Shown one piece after another: positions 45,903 through 55,127 of a stretch of DNA of 64,000 nucleotides. The stretch's first letter is position 1, and every line of letters begins with the position of its first letter. Below the pieces are notes generated by a model that made no database searches, was not told where the DNA came from, and saw only the letters and a list, made by a program, of their open reading frames with translations. This DNA is from JAJDXW01 sp965214795. GTDB lineage: Bacteria; Pseudomonadota; Gammaproteobacteria; HK1. The stretch spans positions 3,100,001 to 3,164,000 of the forward strand of contig OZ243976.1 of the NCBI GenBank assembly GCA_965214795.1, written 5' to 3'. The translations under genes were made by a program, and so were the position numbers.

Positions 45903-47483
45903 ATGGATAGCCGCAACCTGGGAGAGCTCGTCGATCTCGCGCTCGACCGGGGTCGGGTTCTCGTGACCGACACCCGGCCGGGCGGCTCCTCGTGGACCGG
46001 GGGCCGCATTCACGAGCGGGCGGCCGCGGTGGCGGGCGCCCTCCTCGCCCGGGGCCTCCGGCGCGGCGACCGGGTGGCCGTCCTCGCCGCCAACCGGGCG
46101 GAGTATCTCGTGGCGATCCTCGGCATCCTGTGGGCCGGGCTCGTCGCGGTGCCGGTCAACATCCGCCTCCCCCGCGCGACCGTCACGCACGTGCTGCGGG
46201 ACTCGGGCGCCCGGCTCGCGTTCTGCGACGCGGACCAGGACGTCCGCCCTTCGCGAATCGATCGTCTCGCCCTCGATGCGGTCGCCCGGTTGCCGCCCGC
46301 GGGCGAGCTTCCCGCCACCCGGCCCGAGCCCGGCGAGGTGGCGATCATCCTCTACACCTCGGGCTCGAGCGGCCCGCCCAAGGGGGTGCCGCTCACCCAC
46401 CACGGGCATCGTTGGGTGATCGAGAAACGCCGGCAGCCGGGGGTCGACCATCGGGCGGAGCGGATCCTCGTCGCGGCCCCCCTCTACCACATGAACGCCC
46501 TCGCCCTCGCCCAGCTCTCGCTCGCGGTGGGCTCGAACATCGTTCTGATGCCGCGCTTCGAGGCCGTGGGCTACATCGACGCCATCGAGCGGTACCGATG
46601 CACCCTCATCACGTCGATTCCCACCATGCTCGCCCTCGTCTGCCGGGAGTCCGAACGCCTCGCGGTTACCGATCTGTCGTCGGTGAAGGGCATCCGCATG
46701 GGCTCCGCCCCGGTCACCCCGGAGCTGCTCGGTCGGCTTCGGGAGACGTTTCCCGACGCCCGGATCCGGATCGGATACGGCACGACGGAAGCGGGTCCGG
46801 TGGTCTTCGGCACCCATCCGAGCGGGCGGCCGACCCCCGACCTCTCGCTCGGTTGCCGCCACCCGGACGTGGACCTCCGGCTGGTGGGCCCGGACGGCGT
46901 CGAGGCCGACGAGGGGGTGCTCGAAATGAGGTGCCCCGCGGTCATGCCAAGCTACCATGGGCTCCCGGACCGGACCGCGGAAGTGATGACGGCCGACGGC
47001 TACTATCGAACCGGCGACCGCATGCGGCGCGACGCGGAAGGCTTCTTCTACTTCCTCGGGCGCGAGGACGACAGGTTCGTGTGCAACGGGGAGAACGTGT
47101 GCGCGGAAGCGATCGAGCGCCGCATCGAATCGATGCCGGAGGTGGCCCAGGCGTGTGTGGTCCCGGTCGCGGACGAGGTCCGCGGGCAGATGCCGGTCGC
47201 CTGGGTGGTGCCGGCGCGCGGTGCGTCGCCGGTCGAGGACGAGGTGAAGCGGTTCGCGCTCGCGAACGGGCCGGCCGTCGAGCACCCGCGGCGGGTGTTC
47301 TTCCTCCCCGAGCTGCCGCTCGGGGGCACGAACAAGATCGATCGACGATCCCTCGCCGCGCGCGCCACCCACCTCGTGGTCAGCGGCGCTTCCCCCCTCT
47401 CCGGCGGGCGGCCCCGGTCTCCGCATCCGGCGCCGCCGCCCTCCTCCTCCGCCTCCCCCACCCTTGACGAGAAGCCGGAATGA
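45903..47483 (+). CDS. AMP-binding acyl-CoA synthetase/ligase
   Basis: 526-residue ANL-superfamily enzyme that adenylates a carboxylic acid and forms its CoA thioester. P-loop YTSGSSGPPKGVPLTH near 150, GYGTTEAGP near 295, the YRTGDRMRRDAEGFFYFLGREDD hinge and the catalytic Lys in GGTNKIDRRSL. A variable Pro/Ser-rich tail ends the protein. ATG at 45903. Its stop overlaps the thioesterase start (ATGA). The acid substrate cannot be read from the sequence. Confidence 0.9.
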   Translation: MDSRNLGELVDLALDRGRVLVTDTRPGGSSWTGGRIHERAAAVAGALLARGLRRGDRVAVLAANRAEYLVAILGILWAGLVAVPVNIRLPRATVTHVLRDSGARLAFCDADQDVRPSRIDRLALDAVARLPPAGELPATRPEPGEVAIILYTSGSSGPPKGVPLTHHGHRWVIEKRRQPGVDHRAERILVAAPLYHMNALALAQLSLAVGSNIVLMPRFEAVGYIDAIERYRCTLITSIPTMLALVCRESERLAVTDLSSVKGIRMGSAPVTPELLGRLRETFPDARIRIGYGTTEAGPVVFGTHPSGRPTPDLSLGCRHPDVDLRLVGPDGVEADEGVLEMRCPAVMPSYHGLPDRTAEVMTADGYYRTGDRMRRDAEGFFYFLGREDDRFVCNGENVCAEAIERRIESMPEVAQACVVPVADEVRGQMPVAWVVPARGASPVEDEVKRFALANGPAVEHPRRVFFLPELPLGGTNKIDRRSLAARATHLVVSGASPLSGGRPRSPHPAPPPSSSASPTLDEKPE

Positions 47484-47899
47484 CGGACTCCCCCACGGTC
47501 GCCGACTTGCAGGCGATGCTCGACGCCTCTCCCTACATCCGCGGCTGCGGCATGAAGGTCGTCCGCCTCGACCCCGAAGCGCTCGAAATCGTGGTCGAGC
47601 TTCCGATGCGGCCCGATTTCGAGCGCCGCGCCGGAACCGGGCAATGGCACGGGGGGCCGATCGCGGCCCTCGTCGACACCGCCGGAGACTACGCCCTCGC
47701 CCTCCACGCGGGCGGGCCGGTGCCGACGATCAACTTCCGGACCGACTACCTCCGCCCGGCCGTCGAAACCTCGCTCACCGCCACCGCGCGGGTCCGGCGG
47801 GCGGGGCGGACGGTGGGCGTGGTCGACATCGACGTGACGGACGACGAAGGGCGGCTGGTCGCGGTCGGGCGCGGCAGCTACGGAACTCGGACCGGCTGA
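47480..47899 (+). CDS. PaaI-type hotdog-fold thioesterase
   Basis: 139 residues: hotdog helix with GQWHGGPIAALVDTAGDYA and the PTINFRTDYLRPA strand, typical of PaaI acyl-CoA thioesterases. Coupled to the ligase upstream, so it may hydrolyse or proofread that CoA ester. Confidence 0.88.
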   Translation: MTDSPTVADLQAMLDASPYIRGCGMKVVRLDPEALEIVVELPMRPDFERRAGTGQWHGGPIAALVDTAGDYALALHAGGPVPTINFRTDYLRPAVETSLTATARVRRAGRTVGVVDIDVTDDEGRLVAVGRGSYGTRTG

Positions 47900-47933
47900 G
47901 GAACTCGGACCGACTGAAAGAGGGGGCAACGCG

Positions 47934-48941
47934 ATGAAGGCATTCGTCATCGAACGGCACGGCGGCCCGGAGGTGCTCGGGCTTCGCCCGGACTTCCCGG
48001 ACCCCCACCCCGGCGAGGGCGAGGTCGTCCTCCGGGTCGGCGCCGCTTCCCTCAACTACCATGACCTCTTTACGCGCCGGGGCATGCCCGGCATCCGCCT
48101 CACCTTCCCCGTGGTCCCCGGCCTCGACATCGCGGGCGAGATCGCCGAGATCGGCCCCGGGGTCGAAGGCTGGGAGCGCGGCGACCGGGTGTTGGTGGAC
48201 CCGGTGAACCGGGTCAAGGGCGGGCTCATGGGCGAGACGATGCACGGCGGGCTTGCCGAGCACTGCCTCGTGGCCGCCCGCCAGCTCGTCCGCATGCCGG
48301 ACGAGGTGAGCTTCGAGCAGGCCGCCTCCCTCCCCGTCGCTTACGGAACCGCCCACCGCATGATGTTCGAGAACGGTTCGATCCGTGCCGGCGAGCGGGT
48401 GCTGGTGCTCGGCGCGAGCGGCGGGGTGGGCACCGCCTGCCTGCTGCTCGCCAAGATGGCCGGCGCGGAGGTCATCGTGTGCGCGAGCTCGGCGGAGAAG
48501 CTCGACCGGCTCGCGGCGCTCGGCGCGGACCACGGGGTGAACTACGTGACCACGGACTACGTCAAGTGGATCCACGAGCGCTACGGCAAGCCGTACCGGC
48601 GCTCCTACGAGGGCGGGGTCGACGTGGTCATCAACTTCACGGGCGGCGAGACCTGGGTGCCGTGCATGAAGACCCTCAAGCGGGGCGGCCGGATGCTGAC
48701 CTGCGGGGCGACCGCGGGTTTCGACCCGAAGACCGACCTTCGCTACATCTGGACCTTCGAGCTTCAGATCCGGGGGTCGAACTCCTGGACCGTGGCCGAC
48801 CTCGAGACACTGCTCGACATGATTCGCGAGGGGCGCCTCGAGCCGGTGATCGACTGCGTCCTCCCGCTCGAGGAAGCGGGAGAGGGATTCCGGCGCATCG
48901 AGGAGCGCGAGGTGTTCGGGAAGGTCGTCATCCGCCCCTGA
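47934..48941 (+). CDS. Zinc-type alcohol dehydrogenase / quinone reductase
   Basis: MDR-superfamily NADPH enzyme of 335 residues. GroES-like N-terminus (PHPGEGEVVLRVGAASLNYHDLFTRRGMPG), VPGLDIAGEI, cofactor site VLGASGGVGTACLLLAKMAGAEV, and GGVDVVINFTGGETW. The catalytic zinc Cys/His set is not evident, so it is probably a zinc-free quinone oxidoreductase-like enzyme. It lies 34 bp after the thioesterase with a short duplicated gaactcggaccg motif between them. Confidence 0.9.
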   Translation: MKAFVIERHGGPEVLGLRPDFPDPHPGEGEVVLRVGAASLNYHDLFTRRGMPGIRLTFPVVPGLDIAGEIAEIGPGVEGWERGDRVLVDPVNRVKGGLMGETMHGGLAEHCLVAARQLVRMPDEVSFEQAASLPVAYGTAHRMMFENGSIRAGERVLVLGASGGVGTACLLLAKMAGAEVIVCASSAEKLDRLAALGADHGVNYVTTDYVKWIHERYGKPYRRSYEGGVDVVINFTGGETWVPCMKTLKRGGRMLTCGATAGFDPKTDLRYIWTFELQIRGSNSWTVADLETLLDMIREGRLEPVIDCVLPLEEAGEGFRRIEEREVFGKVVIRP

Positions 48942-49040
48942 GCGGGCGCCGAGCGCACCTCCCGCGATCACCTCTGCCGGGTCGGTGGCTTGCGCGGCGT
49001 TTTCGCTCAGCCGGTCGACCGCGCTTCGAATGGGACCTAT

Positions 49041-49397
49041 GAGTCTGTGCCGTAGAAAATTTTTCCGAAGATCTCCCCACACCATAGGAAGAACAGGGAA
49101 ATACAGGGGGATTATGTAGGAAAGTGCCGAAGCGCCCCGGTCAACGTCGGTCCCTCGGGCGCGGCACGTAGTTGATTTCCACTAGCTGGGCGAGCGCCGA
49201 CACTGCCTCCTCGAAGCTCGCATCCACAGAGTGCCGAAGACTGTCAAGCGATTTCGGCACTTTCCTACATAATTCCCAAATACAGGGCCAGATTAGGGAT
49301 GATTGAAACAAATTAACCGATCTATTCGTCACTTTTCGTTATTTTTTGATAAGAATCTCCACCATAATCCTTCGGGAGCGTTCTGCGGCGCAGGCTC
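49041..49397 (+). mobile_element. Element E, copy 1 (interrupted)
   Basis: Ends GAGTCTGTGCCGTAGAA and TTCTGCGGCGCAGGCTC form imperfect terminal inverted repeats; flanked by CTAT on both sides (49037-49040, 49398-49401). Without its 171-bp insertion and 8-bp duplication it is about 178 bp, like copy 2. Confidence 0.8.
49107..49277. mobile_element. Element N (171 bp) nested in E1
   Basis: Terminal repeats GGGGATTATGTAGGAAAGTG and GGGAATTATGTAGGAAAGTG (first 20 bases, one mismatch; they extend further), with a perfect 8-bp target duplication aaatacag (49099-49106 and 49278-49285). The interior on the minus strand has an open stretch of 38 codons ending EINYVPRPRDRR, not recognised. Size and repeats fit a MITE; the 8-bp duplication is compatible with IS256-like or IS1595-like mobilisation, which is only inference. 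Confidence 0.8.
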
Positions 49398-49401
49398 CTA
49401 T

Positions 49402-49453
49402 CCCGAAAAAATCACCGACTTTCGTCGCGAGGGGGCCAAGATGTCCCACGATC
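49402..49453 (-). mobile_element. MITE C, end fragment (copy 4)
   Basis: About 52 bp matching one end of MITE C (CCCGAAAAAATCACCGAC through the cccacgatct block). The other end is missing. It abuts E1 on its left and the PIN remnant on its right. Confidence 0.75.
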
Positions 49454-49454
49454 T

Positions 49455-49760
49455 CATGAACGCAAGGTTCTCCGAGATTCCGCCCGTGCGCTCCCGGAGC
49501 TCCCCATCGACGACGAGGTCCGGTCGGCGGCCTGCGATCTCGCGCGACAGGCACGAGCCGGAGGCGTCACCGTTCCGGCAACCGACGTCGTTGTCGCCGC
49601 CTGCGCCGCCCGCCATCGCGTGGCTCTCGAGACGGCCGGCTCTGATTTCGCTCTGCCGGCAACCGTTGGCGTGCCATGGACACAGGTCCGGCGATCGGTC
49701 CGAATCAATCGAGCCCTGATGCAGATGTCCGCTCGTTCGTCAGGCCATGAATACAAACAG
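49455..49760 (+). pseudogene. PIN-domain (VapC-like) toxin remnant
   Basis: Reading the frame from 49455 gives ALPELPIDDEVRSAACDLAR, then VTVPATDVVVAACAARHRV and a LETAGSDFALPA end. This is the C-terminal half of a PIN nuclease, with the third and fourth acidic positions (the Asp residues in PATD and GSDF). The N-terminal half with the first catalytic Asp is absent, replaced by the MITE C end. No start codon or antitoxin gene remains. Confidence 0.65.
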
Positions 49761-49818
49761 CTCTACAATCAGGAAGGAGCGGCTGGCGGGGGCCGCATTG
49801 CGGAACGGAGGATAGCGG

Positions 49819-50673
49819 ATGAGCACGGAGCTTGAAGGGCGGGTCGCCATCGTGACCGGGGCGGCGGGCGGATTCGGACGCGAGCTGGTGCGGGGACTGC
49901 TCGGGGCGGGTGCGAAGGTGGCCGCGCTCGATGTCGATGAGAACGGGCTCGCCGCGCTCGCGGCAGGGCACGGGGCGGAACGCGCCGCGGGACGCCTCGT
50001 CACGATCCGTACGGACATCGCGCGCTACGAGGAGTGCACAGCCGCGGTGGAGGAGACCCGCGACCGGCTGGGAGGGCTGCACATCCTCGTCAACAACGGC
50101 GCGGTGGGCATGGGGGTCATCCGCATGGACCACATGACCCGCTTGGTCGAGATCCACGAGATCGAACCGGAGATCTGGGACCGGTTCGTCGCAGTGAACC
50201 TCTCCGGGGCGTGGTACCTGACCCGCACCGCGATCGAGGGGTTGCTCGGGCAGGGCTGGGGGCGCATCGTCAACGTCACGACGAGCTTCTTCACCATGCT
50301 CCGCGGAAGGTTCCATCCCTACAGTCCTCCCAAGGCCGGCCTCGAGGCCATGTCCGCCGGCCATGCGAAGGAGTTCGAGGGCCGGGGGGTCACCGTGAAC
50401 GTGGTGGTACCGGGCGGCCCCGCCGACACCCCGATGGTGCCCGCGGAGTCGGGCATCGACCGCGCCGCGATGGTCCCGCCATCGGCGATGGTGCCGCCCG
50501 TCCTTTGGCTGTGCTCCGAGGCGGGCGGAGCCTGGACCGGGCATCGCTACATCGCCGGGAGCTGGGACGCTTCGCTCGATCCCGCGGCCGCGGCGGAGGG
50601 TTGCCGCGCTCCGATCGGATGGCCGGACCTCGCCCGGAACCCGGTCTGGCCGGGGGGCCGGCCACCCGAATGA
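49819..50673 (+). CDS. Short-chain dehydrogenase/reductase
   Basis: 284-residue SDR. Cofactor site TGAAGGFGRELV (residues 14-25), NNGAVG, and catalytic YSPPK in place of the usual YxxxK spacing variants (Tyr and Lys retained). The Ser position lies in VNVTTSFF. A GGAGGATAGCGG site precedes the ATG. The C-terminal 30 residues are an extension (CRAPIGWPDLARNPVW). Substrate unknown; monocistronic between element-rich gaps. Confidence 0.88.
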   Translation: MSTELEGRVAIVTGAAGGFGRELVRGLLGAGAKVAALDVDENGLAALAAGHGAERAAGRLVTIRTDIARYEECTAAVEETRDRLGGLHILVNNGAVGMGVIRMDHMTRLVEIHEIEPEIWDRFVAVNLSGAWYLTRTAIEGLLGQGWGRIVNVTTSFFTMLRGRFHPYSPPKAGLEAMSAGHAKEFEGRGVTVNVVVPGGPADTPMVPAESGIDRAAMVPPSAMVPPVLWLCSEAGGAWTGHRYIAGSWDASLDPAAAAEGCRAPIGWPDLARNPVWPGGRPPE

Positions 50674-51240
50674 GGCGGGCTTCATGTCCTTCGCTTGCGC
50701 ACCGACCCCTGGTTGTCGGATGACGCTACGCTGATCCGGCCTGGGAGTCTGCGCCGTAGAACGCTTCCGAAAGATTTTGGTGGAAATTTATCCCAAAAAA
50801 TATCGAAAAGTGATGAATATATCGGTTGATTTGTTTTAATAGTCCCTGCTTTGGTCCCTTCTTGCCCTGTTCTTCCTATGGTGTGGGGGTCTCTTCGGAA
50901 AAGTTTTCTACGGCGCAGACTCCTGCCGGAGACCGGAATGCTTCGCTCGAGGCCGCAGGGGCGGCAAGGCCGGTGCGAGGCCGGGTCAGTGCCGGCGCTT
51001 CGCCTTCGGTGTTCGACCCCAGGTGGCCGGAGGGGTTCCGCCTTCAACCCTCGCCGAACCCTCCCTGAACCCTTGGCGAGCCCCGAGATCCCGGGGCGAT
51101 CCGGGGTAGACTCGGGGAATCGCCCTGCCGGCGAGCTCGAGGGCCGCGCTTGGCCGGGGAACGCCCCGCGCACTGCGAAGGCGAGCCCGCCACCGGACGC
51201 CCGGAGGCCGGCAGGTTTCCCGGCAAACGGAGGACAGACC
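50674..51240. other. SDR-cupin intergenic region
   Basis: 567 bp with element E copy 2 (50745-50922); the remainder shows no gene. Confidence 0.5.
50745..50922 (-). mobile_element. Element E, copy 2 (178 bp)
   Basis: Intact copy, inverted relative to E1. Terminal repeats GAGTCTGCGCCGTAGAA and TTCTACGGCGCAGACTC. The A+T-rich core shares caccataggaagaacaggg and accgat.tattc.tcactttt blocks with E1 (on the complement). The flanks do not give a clean duplication. Confidence 0.8.
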
Positions 51241-51768
51241 ATGGCGGACGTACAGGTCGGCATGGACGAGATGCTGGCGCGGGTCGCACGGTTCAAGGAG
51301 CTTCGGCCATCCCGGCAGGCTTTCGTCGACACGCGCATCCCCGAGCACATCCGCGAGATCTACAACGTCATCGGACAGGGGGTGACCGAGGACGCGGATT
51401 TGAAGCCCGCCATCACCGCGGTGGAGGGGTTCAACGTCACCTATGTCGGCGCCGAGTCCGGCAAGGGGGCGGCGCTCCACTCGCACACCACCGTCGAGGT
51501 ATTCATCCCGCTGAGCGGCCAGTGGTCGGTCTTCTGGGGCGACGAGGGGGAGAACGAGGTCATCCTCGACACCTTCGACTGCGTCTCGGTGCCGGTGGGG
51601 GTGATGCGCGGCTTCCGCAACGTCGGGGAAGGGCACGCCTATCTGATGGCGATCCTCGGCGGCACCGACGCGGGCCGGGTCGGCTGGGCGAAGTCCGTGC
51701 TGGAGCGGGCCGCGGAGACCGGGCTTACCCTGGACTCCAGGGGCAACGTCGTCGAAGCGGCGGACTGA
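51241..51768 (+). CDS. Cupin-domain protein
   Basis: 175 residues; single cupin barrel with GAALHSHTTVEVFIPLSGQWSVFW (first motif, His-x-His and Glu) and the VSVPVGVMRGFRNVGEGHAYLMAILGG second-motif region. An AACGGAGGAC ribosome site lies 8 nt before the ATG. Substrate unknown. It stands next to, but opposite to, the molybdenum hydroxylase genes. Confidence 0.85.
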   Translation: MADVQVGMDEMLARVARFKELRPSRQAFVDTRIPEHIREIYNVIGQGVTEDADLKPAITAVEGFNVTYVGAESGKGAALHSHTTVEVFIPLSGQWSVFWGDEGENEVILDTFDCVSVPVGVMRGFRNVGEGHAYLMAILGGTDAGRVGWAKSVLERAAETGLTLDSRGNVVEAAD

Positions 51769-52229
51769 TCCGCTCGGGAGCGGTCCGGCGCGCCGGATGA
51801 CTCCGGCGCCGCGCGGAGCAATTTCGATTCCGGGGCGTCCGATTCGTTCGATCCGGGCGCCCCGCCGCCCTCGAATCCGATGGCCGAAGCCCCGTCGAGC
51901 CCCGCGCGGGAAGCCCCGCCTCGCCCTCGCCGCCCCCACCTGCCGGACCGCCGCCGTCGCGACGACGACCGCCGGTTGCGGGGTCAGCCCGAAAAAATCA
52001 CCGACTTTCGTCCTTTCGTCGCGAGGGCGCCAAGATGCCCCACGATCTCCCCACGATCCAATAGAGGAACGGGCCGCACGGACCGAAAGAGCGCGTGCGC
52101 GCGGCTGAAGGCGTAGTCGACACCAGCTTGACACTCGCGCGTGCGCGCGGTCGAAGCGGCTTGCGGGAGTACGGCCCGCGACCGCGAGCGGATGGGCGGC
52201 CGCAGCGGGAAGTCGGTGATTTTTTCGGG
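51769..52229. other. Convergent intergenic region with MITE C2
   Basis: 461 bp between cupin and hydroxylase genes; MITE C2 occupies the distal half. Confidence 0.6.
51988..52229 (-). mobile_element. MITE C, copy 2 (242 bp)
   Basis: Inverted relative to copies 1 and 3. Perfect 4-bp duplication TCAG (51984-51987, 52230-52233). Longest copy, with extra tttcgtc and acacc.gcttgacactc segments. The right TCAG contains the TGA stop of the large-subunit gene, so the element sits exactly at that stop codon. Confidence 0.88.
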
Positions 52230-54620
52230 TCAGATCCGGCCGAGGGCGCGCAGCACCTTCTGGGGCGTGAACGGCATGTCGGTGAGCGGCCGCGCGTCGA
52301 GCGGGGCCAGCGCATCGTTGAGCGCGTTCATGACTGCGGCCGGCGCACCGCAGGTGCCCGCCTCGCCCGCACCCTTGGCCCCGAGGTCGGACTCGGCGGT
52401 CGGCGACTCCACGTGGCTGCATTGCATGTCGGGGAGCTCCGCGGCCATCGGTACGAGGTAGTCGGCCATGTTGGCGTTCAGCATCTGGCCGTCGCGGTCG
52501 TAGACGCACTGCTCCCAGAGCGCGCCGCCCAGCCCCTGCACGATGCCGCCCCGGATCTGCTCGTCCACCAGGAGCGGATTGATCACCGTCCCGCAATCCT
52601 CGACGCACCAGTGGTCGAGCAGGGTGATGAAGCCGGTCTCGACGTCGACCTCCAGATACGAGGCCTGCGCCCCGTTGGTGAAGGCGAAGGGGTACTTGCG
52701 CGGGACGTAGTGCCGGGTCGCCACCAGTTCGGACTGGAAGCCGTCCGGCAGGGTATCGGGGCGGTAGTAGCAGATGCGCCCGATCTCGTCGAGCCCGATG
52801 CGCTCCGCGCTCGTCGCCGAATCCACCACCACCGCGTTGCGGATGTCGAGGTTCGCGGGGTCTTCCTGCAGCATGGCCGCCGCCACCCGGAGGATCTGCT
52901 CCCGCAACGCCCGGCCCGCCTGGGCCACCGCCTCCCCCCCGATGCCGGCCGCCCGCGACGCCCACGTTCCGCCCCCGTAGGGCGTATGGTCGGTATCGCC
53001 GGTGATGATCCTGAGGCGTTCGGGGGGAACCCCGACGGCGGTCGCCGCCACCTGCGAGATGACCGCCTCCATCCCCTGCCCCTGCTCGGTTGCCCCCGTC
53101 GCGACGAACACGTTCCCCCGCGCGTCGAGCCGCATGGTGGCCCCGTCCTGGGCCGAGATCCGGGCGCCCCCCACCCCGTAGAACATCGCGGACGGATTGG
53201 TCACTTCGATGAAGCTCGCGAGCCCGATGCCGCGGTGGACGCCCCGTTTCCGGAGAGTGTCGCGTTCCGCCTTGAGCGTCGCGTAGTCCATCGCCTCGAG
53301 GAGCTTCGCGAGGCTCTTCTGGTGGGAGAGGTTTTCAAAGGGAAGCCCCTGCGCGGACCGGCACGGGTACGAGTCGTCCGCCCGCAGGTTCCGCCGGCGG
53401 AACTCGGCGGGGTCGAGGCCGGTCGCCCGCGCCGCCGCATCGACCAGCCCCTCGGTCACCGCGCACTTGATGGGATGCCCGACGGCCCGGTACTGGCACA
53501 TCATGTTCTTGTTCTGGAAGACGACGGTCGCCCGCGCCCGGTAGTGGTCGAACTCGTAGGGGCCGCCCATCAGGTTGACGATCTGATTCGCCTCGATGCC
53601 GCTCGTCCGCGGATACATCGAGTAGGGGCCGATGCCGGTCAGGGCGTCGATCTCGAAGGCGAGGATGGAGCCGTCGTTCCGGACCGCGATCCTGCCTTTC
53701 ACGGCATGGTCGCGCGCATGGATGTCGGAGACGAAGCTCTCCATGCGGTCCGCGACGAACTTGACCGGGCGCTTCAGCAGGATGGCGAGCCCGGCGGTCG
53801 CGATCTCGTCCGCGTAGGTATGCACCTTGATCCCGAACGACCCGCCCACGTCGCGCGTGATTACGCGCACCCGGTGCTCGTCCAGACGATAGCGGGTGGC
53901 CAGGATGTTCTGGATCATGTGGGGACACTGGGTGTTGTGCCACACGGTGAGCTGCTCCTCGGCCGGATTCCAGTCCGCGAGGATGGCGCGCGGCTCGACG
54001 CACACCCCGGTATGCCGGCCGAAGACGTAGGTCTCCTCGATGACGTGGTCGGCCTCGGCACAGGCCCCATCGACATCGCCGAAGCTCGCGTTGCGGCGCC
54101 AGGCGAGGTTGTCTCCGAGACTTTCGTGGATGACCGGGGTGTCGGGCTCGAGGGCGGTCGCCGCATCGGTGACCGCCGGCAGCACCTCCCAGTCGATCGC
54201 GACGAGCTCGGCCGCGTCCTCCGCCTTCGCGCGGCTCTCGGCGACGACCGCCACCACCGCCTCGCCCTGCCAGGTCGCCGTCTCCAGGGGAAGCGCGTAC
54301 TGCGGCGCCGACTTCAGGCCCTCGAGGTGGGTGAGCACCCCGATCCAGGGGTCGTGGATGCGGGCGAGTTCGCGCCCGTCCACCACCGCGATGACTCCCG
54401 GTGCGGCCTTCGCCGCTTCGGTGTCGATCGAACGCATCCGGGCGTGGGCATGCGGAGAGCGGACGAACGCCGTATGCCCGGCCCGCGCGCCTGGCTCGAT
54501 GTCGTCCACGAAGGTGCCGCGCCCTTCCGTGAGGCGCGGCGCATTGGGCCGCGGGACGGAGCGGCCGATGTAGGAGTTCGGGCGATCCAGGATCCAGCGA
54601 TCCGCAACGAGTTCGGTCAT
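52230..54620 (-). CDS. Molybdenum hydroxylase large subunit (CoxL/XDH family)
   Basis: 796 residues with the aldehyde oxidase a/b hammerhead N-terminus (GRGTFVDDIEPGARAGHTAFVRSPHAHARM) and molybdopterin-binding domains (RDVGGSFGIKVH, GATEQGQGMEAVISQVAA, KGAGEAGTCGAPAAVMNAL with the catalytic Glu). The active-site loop reads CQYRAVGHP rather than AYXCSFR of form I CO dehydrogenase or AYRGAGR of form II, so CO is not a likely substrate. A purine, heterocycle or aldehyde is more plausible. Gene order from upstream: FAD subunit, 2Fe-2S subunit, this gene. Confidence 0.9.
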   Translation of the reverse strand: MTELVADRWILDRPNSYIGRSVPRPNAPRLTEGRGTFVDDIEPGARAGHTAFVRSPHAHARMRSIDTEAAKAAPGVIAVVDGRELARIHDPWIGVLTHLEGLKSAPQYALPLETATWQGEAVVAVVAESRAKAEDAAELVAIDWEVLPAVTDAATALEPDTPVIHESLGDNLAWRRNASFGDVDGACAEADHVIEETYVFGRHTGVCVEPRAILADWNPAEEQLTVWHNTQCPHMIQNILATRYRLDEHRVRVITRDVGGSFGIKVHTYADEIATAGLAILLKRPVKFVADRMESFVSDIHARDHAVKGRIAVRNDGSILAFEIDALTGIGPYSMYPRTSGIEANQIVNLMGGPYEFDHYRARATVVFQNKNMMCQYRAVGHPIKCAVTEGLVDAAARATGLDPAEFRRRNLRADDSYPCRSAQGLPFENLSHQKSLAKLLEAMDYATLKAERDTLRKRGVHRGIGLASFIEVTNPSAMFYGVGGARISAQDGATMRLDARGNVFVATGATEQGQGMEAVISQVAATAVGVPPERLRIITGDTDHTPYGGGTWASRAAGIGGEAVAQAGRALREQILRVAAAMLQEDPANLDIRNAVVVDSATSAERIGLDEIGRICYYRPDTLPDGFQSELVATRHYVPRKYPFAFTNGAQASYLEVDVETGFITLLDHWCVEDCGTVINPLLVDEQIRGGIVQGLGGALWEQCVYDRDGQMLNANMADYLVPMAAELPDMQCSHVESPTAESDLGAKGAGEAGTCGAPAAVMNALNDALAPLDARPLTDMPFTPQKVLRALGRI

Positions 54621-54633
54621 GGCAGGTGTCCCT

Positions 54634-55116
54634 CTATCGCCCGCGGGCCATCTCCCCGCGGGCCATCTCGATGGCGTCCACGATGGCCTCGTAGCCGGTG
54701 CATCGGCAGTAGTTGCCGGAGAGGAACCGGCGTATCTCGGCGCGGTCCGCGTCCGGCCGGCGCTCGAGGAGCTCCGCCGCGGTCAGCAGCATGCCGGGCG
54801 TGCAGTAGCCGCACTGGAGGGCGTTGCGCTCGATGAAGGCGTTCTGGAGCGCGCGGATCTCGCCCGCGTCGCTCAACCCTTCGATCGTCCGGACGTCCGC
54901 GCCCTCCGCCTGGGCGGCCACCATCAGGCAGCCCCGCACGATGCGCCCGTCCACCCGCACCGTACACGCACCGCACACCCCGTGTTCGCAGCCGACGTGG
55001 CTGCCGGTCAGGCCGAGCTCCTCGCGCAAGAAGTCCACGAGATTCATGCGCGCCTCGATCCGGCGGGTGACCGCCTCGCCGTTGACCCGCATGCCGACAT
55101 CGAGCTGGCTTTCCAT
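54634..55116 (-). CDS. Molybdenum hydroxylase 2Fe-2S subunit
   Basis: 160-residue ferredoxin-type subunit (CoxS-like): CEHGVCGACTV for the plant-type cluster, then CGYCTPGM and the CRCTGYE second cluster. ATG at 55116. The short Arg-rich end repeats GEMARGR. It lies 13 bp upstream of the large-subunit start and 11 bp after the FAD subunit. Confidence 0.92.
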   Translation of the reverse strand: MESQLDVGMRVNGEAVTRRIEARMNLVDFLREELGLTGSHVGCEHGVCGACTVRVDGRIVRGCLMVAAQAEGADVRTIEGLSDAGEIRALQNAFIERNALQCGYCTPGMLLTAAELLERRPDADRAEIRRFLSGNYCRCTGYEAIVDAIEMARGEMARGR

Positions 55117-55127
55117 CGGTCCTTCCC

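Larger units (their letters stand above)
48942..49818. other. Nested-element region and PIN-gene remnant
   Basis: 877 bp, A+T-richer than the rest. It holds element E1 with an inserted element N, the C4 end and a degenerate PIN-domain gene. Confidence 0.7.
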
